A DNA stretch of 64,000 bases, taken from Nicotiana tabacum. Taxonomy: Eukaryota > Streptophyta > Magnoliopsida > Solanales > Solanaceae. The notes under the pieces are model-generated. The model ran no database searches. It was not told the origin of the DNA and was given only the letters and a program-made list of their open reading frames with translations. Location: assembly GCF_000715075.1 (NCBI RefSeq), contig NC_134080.1, positions 37,490,758-37,554,757 on the forward strand, written 5' to 3'. The position numbers and the translations under genes are program-made. This document shows, piece after piece, positions 1 through 10,857 of this stretch. Within the stretch, counting starts at the first letter, position 1. The number at the start of each line of letters is the position of its first letter.

Positions 1-1207
1 TTCATATCCCAACTATTAAAGTGATTATCCAACCCTAATTGAAGAATTCCTAAAATTTACCCCCAGGCCCACGTGCCCGGATTCCGAAAATGTTTGGAGA
101 AAGTTGCTACACATAACCTCATGAACTCAAATATATGTTTTTCACCCCATTCCATAATCATTTTCGTGGCCAAAATCCATTTTTATCAAAGCCCTAGGTT
201 TTACTCAAAAATCCCATAAATCTAACCATTTTCCATGTTAAATCTACTTATGATTCGTGTATTAGGTAAGGAATCGATAGGGATCACTTAGCTCTTGATG
301 TTGATGGAACCCCTCTAAAAAATGCTCTCAAAATCGTCCAAGACCAAGTGGGAAATGAGGGAAATAAACCTAAGTCCCGCATTAAAAGTTGTTGCACAGG
401 TCGCAGATGCCGCATTTGCGACACCTGGTTCGCAAATGCGACAAAATTTTTGCAAATGTGAAGCTGAGCCCCACTGTCAAGTTTGCAAATACGACAAAAT
501 TGTTCGCAAATGCGAAGGGAGGTTGGTCGCAAAAGTGACTGGAAATCTCGCAAATACGAGTCTTGCCTTGGTGGGCTTCTTCGCAATTGTGAAGCCCTTC
601 TCGCAAATGCGAACCAATTCCCGCATTTGTGATACCTGAGAAACCAGCAAAAAAACCAAGAAAAACTGAAGTCTTCTCATCCATCCGAATGCGTACAAAA
701 CTCACTTGATCCCTCAAGGCTCCATACCGAACGTCATCACAAGTCTAAAAATATCATACGAACTCGCTCACGTGATCGAAACACCAAAATAACAACTAAA
801 ATTACGAACTGGATGCCAAAACACATGGATTAACTCATGAAACTCAAAAACTTCTAAAAATACTTTCGCGTATTCAATTCCTATCAAATCAACCCGGAAT
901 AACGTCAAATTTTGCGTGCAAGTCATAAACGCCATTACAAAACTATTCCTAATCTCAGAATCCAAATTGGGCCTCGTTACACCAATACCTACTCCAAACC
1001 AAATTTAAAGAACTTTAAAACCTTCAAAGAGCCAACTTTCACTATTGGGCGCCGAAACGCTCCCGGGTCATCCAAAACCCGATCCGAACATACACCCAAG
1101 TCCGAAATTATTATACGAACCTATTAGCACCATCAAATCCCGATTCCGGGGTTATTTACTCAAAACGTTGACCGAAGTCAAACTTAGTCTTTTTGGCCAA
1201 CCTTATG
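1..1207 (-). mobile_element. Remnant of a Ty3/gypsy-type LTR (noncoding)
   Basis: No convincing coding region. The composition and order of parts resemble the complete gypsy LTR at 10858-13706: an array of short CGCA...TGCG palindromes (about 400-640), then a long C/A-rich tract, then a GACCGAAGTCAAACTTAG-like segment close to its end. It is cut off by the Sirevirus LTR that starts at 1208. Orientation is inferred as minus from this resemblance. Sequence similarity to the other LTR is weak, so it is a different subfamily or an old copy; it could also be what remains of the lost 3' LTR of the minus-strand gypsy element. Confidence 0.55.
400..640. repeat. Array of CGCAAATGCG-like palindromes
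   Basis: About ten short imperfect palindromes built on TCGCAAATGCGA or CGCATTTGCG lie within 240 bp, irregularly spaced by 10-25 bp. Clear examples are at about 430-441, 502-514 and 601-612. The short cysteine-rich reading frames across this stretch arise from the repeats and do not look like genes. Confidence 0.8.
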
Positions 1208-1512
1208 TGATAAGCTATGCGTCTTTTGTTTTGATGATTTGACAAACTTCATGAAAGAACAAGATAAGGAATCTGGTACAATTAATTCTCTTGCATTCAA
1301 AGTAACTAGTCAGATGTCTGGTTCAATTCTCAATGAAATCAGATGAGGAAACAATAGAGGGAACAAATATGGATCAATTCCCCTGGTCGTTGTACAGTTA
1401 ACTCTACAGCTGTAAAAGTTGTTCCAATATACCGTCTGGAAACAGTACAACGACACAACTATATGACATTACACACATATATTATTAACATGAGATAAGG
1501 GATTTCATCTCC
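1208..1512 (+). repeat. Truncated Sirevirus-type LTR (5' end)
   Basis: Begins TGATAAGCTATGCGTC and runs parallel to the first ~300 bp of the full LTR at 2538-3510, including the shared GTAACTAGTCAGATGTCTGG block and the final GGGATTTCATCTCCCT block. Similarity stops near 1512 and the sequence passes into retroelement 3'-region sequence, so the rest of this LTR and most of its internal region have been deleted. Confidence 0.75.
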
Positions 1513-2537
1513 CTGTTCCTCCAAGTTCCAACATTTATGAAGAAGAAGTAAAAAACTTTTATGTTGTATGTGATACTCTATTGCTATGTGTGCATAGGAT
1601 TGAGCTAGTTCTTGATGAGGAGAAGTTGGGGAGATTCTTGGATCTGATTGATGGTTCAGCCTACTCAGATAGGTAGAGAACTAGGTCCCCGTGGACCCTT
1701 GGCAGAATAGAATGCTAAGTTGAATGATGAGAATGAAAGATTGAGGAAATAGGTGGAGGACCTAAGAGAGCAAATGATCATTGATCAAAGCATTGTGAAT
1801 GAATGAATGGACAAGCTCATCAAGGCCTTAGCCCTTTACTTTTCCTCCTGCCAAGTGATCCATGTATTTCACTCCTTCCAAATTCCCTTGAATTCCTATC
1901 TTCTTTTGATCCCTATGTTTGATGATATTTGTACTTTAATTGTTTAAATTGTCATATTATGTATTGTTGAAACTACTGTGCTTTTATATAATTACTCTAC
2001 TATAGGCAATCACTCTATTTTGTGCAATGGCATTCACTTGTTGTTCTTGTTATTATTTATGTTGTGTTGCCCAAGTGGCATGAGTTAATATTACTGAACT
2101 TCTTTCTGGTTGTGCTTCTTCTGTTATTCTTTTCAATGATGCCAAAAGGGGGAAGTTATATAGGTGTCAACATGGGGGAGGAACAGAATCGACTTGATAT
2201 ATTGTGTTGTGCATGAAAGATAGCTCTATTTCGCAAGGGGAACGTTGCTGATAACATGTTGATTATAGGTATGATCCGCAGGGTAACATGTGAGGAATCT
2301 AGTTCTCAAGAGGAACATTAATTTTGGGTTTGTCATCATCAAAAGGGGGAAATTGATAAGTTATGTTATTTTGTCTTTTGATGATTTGCCAAACAATCTT
2401 GAAGAACCGGTTGTGATCAGTTCCTTTGGTCTGGTGCTCATGGGGAATATGGCTGATTCGTAGGGGGAACAATGTGGAGATCTGGTTCTTATGGGGAATA
2501 ACAATTCTAAGTTTGTCATTATTAAAAAAGGGGAAAT
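1513..2537 (+). mobile_element. 3' noncoding internal region of a Sirevirus-like copia element
   Basis: This stretch lies directly upstream of the LTR at 2538 and carries no intact reading frame. It contains short stretches like the coiled-coil coding tail of Sirevirus ORFs (about 1690-1830), then an AT-rich tract, then several copies of a purine-rich block followed by TTGATAAGTTATG. In Sireviruses this interval between pol and the 3' LTR is long and noncoding, which fits. Confidence 0.55.
2138..2537 (+). repeat. Multiplied polypurine tract module
   Basis: Three related polypurine tracts occur in series: CCAAAAGGGGGAAGTT (about 2140-2155), CAAAAGGGGGAAATTGATAAG (about 2339-2359) and AAAAAAGGGGAAATTGATAAG (about 2524-2544). 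The last two are each preceded by a TTTGTCAT(C/T)AT stretch and are about 185 bp apart, so a unit has been duplicated in tandem. The final tract abuts the LTR and would prime plus-strand synthesis. Multiplied PPTs are a described feature of Sireviruses. Confidence 0.65.
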
Positions 2538-3510
2538 TGATAAGTTATGCGTCTTTTGTTTTGATGATTTGACAAACTTCATGAGAGTACAAGATAAGGA
2601 AGCTGGTATAATTAGTTCCCTTGCATTCAGAGTAACTAGTCAGATGTCTGGTTCAATTCTCAATGAAATCCCCTGGTCATTGTACAGTCAACTCTACAGC
2701 TGTAAAAGCTGCTACAATGTACTGTCTTGCTGCAGTACAACAACACAGTTGTAGCTTGCTAATGCCAAACTAAAAGGCACTTTATTACATCACCCTTGAT
2801 GAAACCACACACATATATTATTAACATGAGGCAAGGGATTTCATCTCCCTAACACTTGCAAATCAAAATAAAATATTCTCTTAAGTGCTAGCCACCACAT
2901 CTCTCAAGAATAAAGCTACTGCAACCTCAAGAACCAGATCCAAAGATTGAAGATATCTTAATTCCTTAGGTTTGTTAAGTCTTTGTTATTTTGTTCTTCA
3001 CTTATAGTTCCTACTTAGCTTAGTTAGAAACATTGTGTAGGAAACCTTTGTAAATCATAAACCATTGTATTTGTGTCTTGTCTAGAGTTAGTCGAGTTGG
3101 AAGTCTTTGTAATAGAGGTATTACAAAGTGGCTTGTAATAGTGTTGTTACAAGTTAGTGAGTGATTAAGTCTTTGTAATTGAGTTATTACAAAGTGGCTT
3201 GTAATAGTGTAGTTACAAGTTAGTGAGGGACTAAGAGGTTAATTCCTAGGTTACAATAGGTTGTAATCTAAAGATTGCTCAGTAGTGAAGTTGAAATCCT
3301 ACAAGAGTTGATCATGGTTTTTAAACTCGTTGAGCTGGGAGTTTTCCACGTAAAATTCCTCTGTGTTCTTTATTTATTGCCAATTTACTGTGGAAACAAA
3401 TAGAGAACCTGGTTCCCTATACTGTTTGGTTTTATAGTTTGTTGCTTACTATGTGAACTGATAGAGAATCCGGTTCTCTATATAGTTTGGTAGACCCTTA
3501 AATTCTATCA
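2538..3510 (+). repeat. Full Sirevirus-type LTR (973 bp)
   Basis: Starts TGATAAGTTATG and ends AAATTCTATCA, giving a TGATA/TATCA inverted terminus. It is preceded by a polypurine tract and followed after 2 bp by an initiator-tRNA primer-binding site and then a gag start. It could therefore be both the 3' LTR of the truncated element on its left and the 5' LTR of the gag-bearing element on its right. Confidence 0.85.
3101..3234 (+). repeat. Tandem double-hairpin module in the Sirevirus LTR
   Basis: Two ~67-bp units lie head to tail. Each has two hairpins: perfect 9-bp arms CTTTGTAAT/ATTACAAAG (3105-3113 with 3120-3128; 3171-3179 with 3186-3194) and 7-bp arms CTTGTAA/TTACAAG (3132-3138 with 3147-3153; 3198-3204 with 3213-3219). 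Arms are unchanged between units while the loops differ. Confidence 0.85.
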
Positions 3511-3512
3511 AT

Positions 3513-3524
3513 TGGTATCAGAGC
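3513..3524 (+). other. Primer-binding site (initiator Met tRNA)
   Basis: TGGTATCAGAGC, the standard complement to the 3' end of plant initiator tRNA-Met, sits 2 bp after the LTR end and about 40 bp before the gag start. Confidence 0.9.
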
Positions 3525-3566
3525 AGGTTCTTTCTAAAAAGTTAACACCTACAAAGGATCCTCATC

Positions 3567-5250
3567 ATGGCTGCTCCACTAAACTTTGAGGAAGGACAAT
3601 CAACATATAGACCCCCAAGATTTAACGGCCAATACTATGGTTGGTGGAAAACAAGAATGCATGACTTCATAATGGCTGAGGACTTCGAGCTTTGGGATGT
3701 GATTTTTGATGGTCCGTTTGTCCCTATGAAGGTTGTTGGAGAGGGAACAAAGACTATTCCAAAAACAAGAAAAGAATACAATGGTGGTGATCGAAAAGCT
3801 ATTGAGAAGAACTTCAAGGCAAAGAAGATTCTTGTGTGTGGTATTGGACAAGACGAGTATAATCGTATCTCAGCATGTGAATCTGCCAAGGAAATCTGGG
3901 AAGCTCTTCAAATGGTTCACGAGGGAACTACTCAGGTAAAGTAGTCCAAAATAGATATGCTTACAACTGAATATGAAAATTTTAAAATAGAAGAGCATGA
4001 GTCCATTCAAGATATGCATACCCGTTTCACCTCCATAATCAATGAGCTTCATTCACTTGGTGAAATCATTCCAACCAACAAGCTGGTCCGGAAGACACTC
4101 AGTGTTCTACCAGATTCCTGGGAGAGCAAGGTTAATGCTATCAATGAAGCCAAAGACCTGCAGAAGCTGACTATTGACGAGTTTATTGGAAATCTCAAAA
4201 CATATGAGATGAAGAGAAAGAAGTATCTTGAAAGAAGAGAGCCCAATGAGGAGAGGAACCTGGTTCTCAAAGCTTCCCACACTGACTCAAGTAGTGATGA
4301 AATCTGAAATGACATATCTCACTCGAAGATTTCAAAAGATGGTTCGTAAAAATGGTGGGATCCCAAAGAAAGGAAGTTCCAACAGGAATTTCAAAGGAAA
4401 TGATTGTTGTCATAAGTGTGGAAAGCCTGGACACTTGATTAAAGATTGCCCTCTTCATAAGTAGGATCATTACAAAACCAACACTAAAAGGCGTCTAAGA
4501 GGAACCAGGTCCCTGACAGAAAGTTCAAAAGAAGAGATGTTGTTGACAACATGGTGAAGCAAGCCCTGGCTGACTGGGGAAATTCCTCCGGTGAATCTGA
4601 AGGTGAAAATGACCAAGGAGATACATCTATGATGGTTGCTGACAATGGATCTTCAGAATATGAATCAATCTTTGCACTCATGACCAAATCTGATGATGAT
4701 GAGGACAAGGAGGAATATGAGGTAAGTTTTCTTGATGTTCAAAGAAATTTGAAAACTTACTCTAAGAAAAAATTGATGTCCTTAGCAAATGTGTTGATTG
4801 ATGCCTATCATAGCCTCATTAAAGAGAAAAATGATTTAATAGAAGAAATTGGTGACATAGAACAAGAGGAATAATATGGTAGTTTTCATTGTAGATTTGA
4901 AAGAACAAGTGGAAGAAGTAACTAGAGAAAATAACTTGTTGAAAAGCCAAATGAAAAAATGGATGGACAATACTAAGGGTAAAGAAGTGGCTAGTGAGGC
5001 TCAACTTGAGCTTGAGAGTGAGCTTAAGAAATTTAAAACAAGTCTTTTTGCTGGGCTTGAAAAGAATAGACAACTTCAGGAGGATTTGAAAAGGGTTAAA
5101 AATGATCTTGATAAGTCATTCAATTGTACCTGGTCCTTTGATGTAATAACGTATATGCATAAGAGTAATGGTGGAAACAAGTACGGAATCGGGTTCCAAA
5201 AGACTAAAACCTCCTACAATCCCACATAGAAAGTATGTAATTTTGGCTGA
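3567..5250 (+). pseudogene. Degenerate Sirevirus-like copia gag
   Basis: The nucleocapsid precursor of the copia element. The ATG at 3567 opens a frame with the Gag start typical of this group (FNGQYYGWWKTRMHDFI). An in-frame TAG at 3942-3944 replaces a Gln codon, and the same frame resumes to 4307. A frameshift then leads to a CCHC zinc knuckle (CHKCGKPGHLIKDC, near 4410-4452). Downstream, 4551-4874 and 4876-5160 encode acidic and coiled-coil segments (KNDLIEEIGDIEQEE; LKEQVEEVTRENNLLK), as in Sirevirus Gag tails. At least four stops or frameshifts make it nonfunctional. Confidence 0.85.
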
Positions 5251-5974
5251 TAATTGGTTGTGTACTCACTATGGTCAAACGGGTCATTACAAGAACCCCT
5301 ATAAAACTAAAATTCAATCTTTGCAGAAAAACATAGTTTTTGTTGAAAAGAGGCCTGCTGATGAGGAACCTGATTCCTTGAAAAGAAAATATGTGTTGCC
5401 TACATGAGCAAAAAGAAGTTTGATCCGCCCGTTCCATCATTATAAGGGAACCAAGCTGGCTTGGGTTCCTAAGTCTAATCATTGATTTAGTGTGCAGGCT
5501 AAAGTGAGAGGTAGCAGTAAAAAAATGGTACATGGATAGTGGCTGCTCTAAGCATAAAATTAGAAGAATGAATGATTTCCTCTCACTCTAGGCCTTCCAA
5601 GGTGGGAGTGTGTCCTTTGGAAATGACAAGAAGGCTATATTCTTGGTGTTGGAAAAATTGACAAAACACTCTCCCATGTAACTGAAATGTGTACTATGTG
5701 AATGGCTTGAAATATAGCTTATTGAGTGTGTCTCAAATTTGTGATAAGAAAAAATAAAGTAAAGTTCTTGTCCAAATCTTGGACTTTCACCAATCTTAAA
5801 ACTGGTGAAATGGTATTGATAGCCAAGAGATTCAAGAATATCTATGTTGCAGACCTTGATTCACTGAATGGTAGTGGTATAACATACTTAAGTGTCATTG
5901 ATGATGATGTAGAGTTATGGCACAGAAGGCTGGGGCATGTGAGTTTTTATTTGCTGAACAAGTCGGTTAGAAAC
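5251..5974 (+). pseudogene. Degenerate copia protease and GAG-pre-integrase segment, truncated
   Basis: The continuation of the same polyprotein. A frame near 5525-5560 reads WYMDSGCSKH, the aspartic protease active-site region (Asp-Ser-Gly). 5726-5970 holds the GAG-pre-integrase domain, with WHRRLGH followed by a Leu-Leu-Asn-Lys segment. Homology ends at about 5974, where the sequence passes directly into a gypsy element on the opposite strand; integrase, reverse transcriptase and RNase H are absent. Frameshifts near 5400 and 5720 confirm decay. Confidence 0.8.
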
Positions 5975-8900
5975 ATGAAATATCATATGCACACTCGACA
6001 AGCTAGGTGGTAAAGCAAGCTCATAAGCCACCTCCCCAATCCTCCGAATCACCTCAAAAGGCCCAATGAACAGAGGACTCAATTTACCCTTCTTCCCAAA
6101 CCTCATAACACCCTTCATGGGTGAAACCTTCAGTAGAACCTTCTCCCCAACCATGTATGACACATTACGAACCTTCCTATCAGCATAACTCTTTTGTCTT
6201 GACTGCGCTATACGAAGCCGCTCCTGAATCACTTTCACCTTGTCCAAAGCATCATGCACTAAGTCTGTCCCCAAAAGCTTGGCCTCGTCTGCCTCAAACC
6301 ATCCTACTGGATATCTACACCGTCTCCCATATAAAGCCTTATATAGAGCTATCTGAATACTCGACTGATAATTGTTGTTATATGCAAACTCTGCGATCGG
6401 TAGAAACTGATCCCATGAACCCCCAAAATAAATGACACAAACGCGCAACATGTCCTCCAATATCTGAATAGTGCACTCGGACTGCCCGTCCATCTGAGGG
6501 TGAAAAACTGCACTCAACTCAACTTGAGTACCCAACTCTCGCTGCACAGCTCTCCAAAACTGCGAAGTGAACTGAGTACCTCTATCTGAAATGATGAAAA
6601 CTGGGACACCATGCAGGCGAACAATCTCTCGAATATAAATCTCAGCTAACCGCTCTGATGAATAGGTAGTACACACAGGAATAAAGTGCGCGGACTTGGT
6701 CAGTCGATCCACAATCACCCTAATAGCATCGAACTTCCTCAAAGTCTGTGGGAGTCCAACTACGAAATTCATGGTGATCCGCTCCCACTTTCACTCTGGA
6801 ATATCTATCTGTTGAAGCAAGCCACCCGGTCTCTAATGCTCATATTTCACCTGCTGATAATTGAGACACCGAGCTACAAATACCATTATGTCTTTCTTTA
6901 TTCTCATCCACCAGTAGTGCTGTCTCAAATCCTGATATATCTTCGCGGCTCCCGGATGAATGGAATACCGCGAGCTATGAGCCTCCTCCCGAATCAACTC
7001 CCGAAGACCATCCATATTGGGCACACATATCCGGCCCTGCATTCTCAATACCCCCATCATCACCAATAGTCACATATTTGGCATCGTCGTGCTGGACTCT
7101 GTCCTTGAGGACAAGCAAATGAGGATCATCATACTAGTGCTCTCTAATGTGATCAAACAAGGAAGAGCGAGGAACCATACAAGCTAGGATCCAACTGGGC
7201 TCCGAAATATCCAACCTCATAAATTGATTGGCCAAGGCCTGAACATCAACTGCAAGAGGTCTCTTCCCAACAGGATTATATGCCAAACTGCCCATACTCA
7301 CCGCCTTCTTACTCAAGGCATCAGCTACTACATTGGCCTTCCCCGGATGGTACAAGATAGTGATATCATAATCCTTTAGCAGCTCCAACCATCTCCGCTG
7401 CCTCAAATTGAGATCCTTCTGCTTGAACAAGTGCTGGAGGCTACGATGATTAGTAAACACCTCACAAGACACACCATAGAGATAATGCCTCCAAATCTTC
7501 AACGCGTGAACAATGGCAGCCAACTCTAAATCATGAATAGGGTAGTTCTTCTCATGGGGTTTCAACTGACGAGAAACATAAGCAATCAATCTACCCTCAT
7601 GCATCAATACACACCCAATACCAACTCTAGAAGCATCGCAATATACTGTATATGAACCTGAAGCTGATGGCAAAACTAACACTAGAGTTGTGGTGAAGAC
7701 AGTCTTGAGATTCTGGAAGCTCGCCTCACACTCATCCGACCACCTAAATGGAGCACCCTTTTGAGTCAATTAGGTCAAGGGTGATGCAATAGATGAAAAT
7801 CCCTGAACGAACCAACGGTAATAACCTGCCAAACCAAGAAAGCTACAAATCTCTATGGTTGAGGACGGTTTGGGCCAACACTGAACCGCCTCTATCTTCT
7901 TCGGATCAACCTGAATACCCTTACTGGACACCATGTGCCCCAAAAAAGCCACTGAACTGAGCCAAAACTCACACTTGGAGAACTTTGCATAAAGCTTCTC
8001 CTCCCTCAACCGCTACAATACAACTCTCAAATGCTCAGCGTGCTCCTTCTGACTACGCGCCAGAATATCATCAATGAATACAATAACAAACGAGTCGAGA
8101 TAAGGCCGAAACACATTGTTCATCAAATGCATGAAAGTTGTTGGGGTATTGGTCAGCCCAAAAGACATCATAAAGAACTCATAATGACCATATCGGGTCC
8201 TGAAAGTCGTCTTAAGAATATCCGAGTCCCTGATTTTCAACTAGTGATACCCTGACCGGAGATCAATCTTGGAGAACACCCTCGCTCCCTGAAGTTGGTC
8301 AAATAAATCATCAATACAAGGTAAAGGATACTTGTTCTTGATTGTAACTTTGTTCAACTACGTGTAATCAATGCACATCCTCATCGTGCCATCCTTTTTC
8401 TTTATAAATGGAACAATTGCACCCCAAGGCGACATACTAGGCCGAATAAACCCCTTATCAAGGAGTTCCTGAAGCTGCTCCTTCAACTCCGCAGGTGCCA
8501 TATGATACGGTGGAATTGAAATGGGCTGAGTTCCCGGACCAAATCAATATCGAAGTCAATATCCCTGTCCAGTGGCATGTCCGGCAGGTCTACAAGAAAC
8601 GCATCTGGAAAGTCCCTTACCATCAAGACTGAATAAATGGTAGGAGTCTCTGCACTAACATCCCTCATGAAGGCCAAATAAGAAACGCAACCCTTCCCAA
8701 CCATCTGCTGGGCCTTCAAAAACGAAATCACTCTACTTGGAACAAAATAAGTCGAACCTCGCCACTCAATCCGTAGCACACCCAGCATAGCTAACGTCAC
8801 TATCTTAGCATGACAGTCCAAAATAGCATGACACGAAGATAGCCAATCCATGCCTAATATCACATCAAAATCCACCATATAAAGCAATAGAAGGTCTACT

Positions 8901-9121
8901 CGGGTCTCCAAATCCTCAATAGTCACCACACACGACTGATATACGCGGTCCACAATAATAGTATCGCCCACCAGAGTAGATACATGAATAGATGAAACAA
9001 GAGACTCACGGGGCATATCCAAATAACGAGCAAAATACGATGACACATATGAAAAAATGGAACCAGGATCAAATAACACAGAGGCATCTCTATGGCAAGC
9101 TAAGACAATACCTGTAATCAC
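5975..9121 (-). pseudogene. Degenerate gypsy pol (protease, RT, RNase H, integrase)
   Basis: Read right to left. The protease (9121-8483) has FDPGSIFSYVSS, with Asp-Pro-Gly as usual in this lineage. A frameshift follows near 8510. Reverse transcriptase resumes at 8240 with VIVFIDDIL (the YxDD-type box, here FIDD) and continues in 8009-7770. RNase H lies in 7769-7134 ([21 protein letters not shown]) but has TNHRSL where TDHRSL is usual, losing an acidic residue. The integrase zinc region (7066-6833) has CLNYQQ in place of CxxC. The integrase core and GPF/Y module (6772-5975) keep Asp, Asp and Glu (VDRLTK, SDRGTQF, GQSECTI). Stops and frameshifts separate the blocks. Nonfunctional. Confidence 0.9.
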
Positions 9122-10656
9122 GACATTTGAAGCAATAACATCTGGTCTAGCTGGGAGTGCATAGAAACGGGCCTGACCACGACCTGATCGACCTCCCCTC
9201 TAGGGCGACCCTTAGCTGATTGACCCCCACCCCTAGCTGCCTGGGCAGGTGGTGAAGTAACTGGAGCTGAAGTCGATGGATGACTCATCTACTGAGATAG
9301 ACCCCCAAGAAGACGAGGACATTGTCTCCTCATATGCCCGAACTCTCTACACTCATAATAACTCCCTGGTGCGGGGGACGAGGATTGAATAGAACCCCTA
9401 TCACAGGGATGACTAGTAGAAGGACTTAGCATGGAAGAGCCCTAAACTGATGGAGCACGGGACGAGCCCTAGGCTGGAAGGGCACTAAGTGATGAATGGC
9501 CCTAATGAGAACTATGAGAAACATGGCTCTATGATGCCCCACAATGAACTGGGCGAGCTGACTCAGCATGTAAATGGACGGCCTCTGTCGTGCTGAAACT
9601 GGACTCTCGAAGGAGCACCACCAAAACTACCAAATCCTCGAGACCTCTTGACCTCCCTCTCATCTCTCCCCTTGCGACAAATTGACTCAATCTCTCGGGA
9701 AATATCAACAACATGCTCAAAAGTAGCACCTGACACCCTCTCTCTGGTCATGAGAATCTGAATCTGATATGTGAATCCATCCACGAACCTCCTGATCCTC
9801 TCCCTATCCGTAAGAACTAACCAAACATCATGACGAGTTAGCTCTGAAAATCTCATTTCATACTGTGTCACATTCGTACCATCCTGACGCAACTGCTCGA
9901 ACTGCATGTGCAGATCCTCCCTACGAGACTATGGCACATACTTCTCCAAAAAGAGAGCGGAGAACTGCTGCCAGGTAAGGGGCGCTGCACCAACAGGCCT
10001 ACGCCTCTCATAAGCCTCCCACTAAGTAAAGGCAGCTCCTGAAAATTAGAAAGTAGTGAACGAGACCCCACTGGTCTCCAAAATACCTACGGTCCAAAAC
10101 ATCCTCTAACACTTGTCCAAGAAACCCTGGCATTCTTGAACTCTGCACTACTGAAAGTCGGAGGCTGAAGTCTACCAAACCTCTCCAATCGACGCTACTC
10201 GTCGTCAGGCATAACTGGTACCACGTAATCCTAAGCAAGCGTAACCGGCTAGGCTGGAGGTGCCCCTGGCATCTGAAGTCCCTGCACAACCTGCTCAAGT
10301 GTGCGAGCAGTGGGAGTCTGGGTGTCTCCCCCAGCCTAAGAAGTAGCTGCGGCCGTAGTAACTGAGACCACCTGAGCCAGGCCAGTGCATACTGATAAAA
10401 TCTGGGCTAGGGCCTCCTAAAGGTCCAGAATAACAATCAGCATAGCCGGTGCCTGAGCTGGTCCTGTTGGAGCTTCCACAACTGGGACCTGATCGTGAAC
10501 TGGGGCGGCTGGTGGATCTGCAGGTGTTGCCCTAGCTGCTGTGCGGGCTACACCCCTGCCTCTACCACGGCCTCGACTGCGACCTCGGCCTCTAGTGGCC
10601 CCAACTGGTGGTACTGGTGGTTGTCCGTCCTGATCGGTAGGACGTGTCCTCACCAT
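9122..10656 (-). pseudogene. Degenerate gypsy gag
   Basis: The Gag start at 10656 (MVRTRPTDQDGQPPVPPVG followed by an Arg-Gly-rich run) is typical of Solanaceae Tekay-like elements. Reading frames 10656-10417, 10298-10008, 10071-9868 and 9907-9563 carry successive pieces of the capsid region (for example MQFEQLRQDGTNVTQYEMRF) in different frames. A zinc-knuckle region lies near 9320-9360 but is hard to read because of substitutions. Multiple frameshifts. Confidence 0.8.
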
Positions 10657-10840
10657 TTGTGAGAGAATAGAATAATAGAAGTTTAGTTACCAGAATCAAT
10701 AGATTCGCATGACATGAATTCAAGAATGTGAAGTTTTTCCTAAAGGTTCTACAGCCTCTCGAAGATAAGTACAGATGTCTCCATACTGATCCACAAGACT
10801 CTACTAAACTTGCTCATGACTGGTGAGACCTATATAACCT

Positions 10841-10857
10841 AGGCTCTGTTACTAACT
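10841..10857 (-). other. Degenerate primer-binding site
   Basis: On the minus strand, AGTTAGTAACAGAGCCT follows directly after the LTR end. It resembles the AGTTGGTATCAGAGC initiator-tRNA site with two substitutions. Confidence 0.75.

Noticed and set aside
322..717. Small cysteine-rich frames near the left edge
   Set aside because: Same cause: the CGCAAATGCG array, with no conserved protein features.
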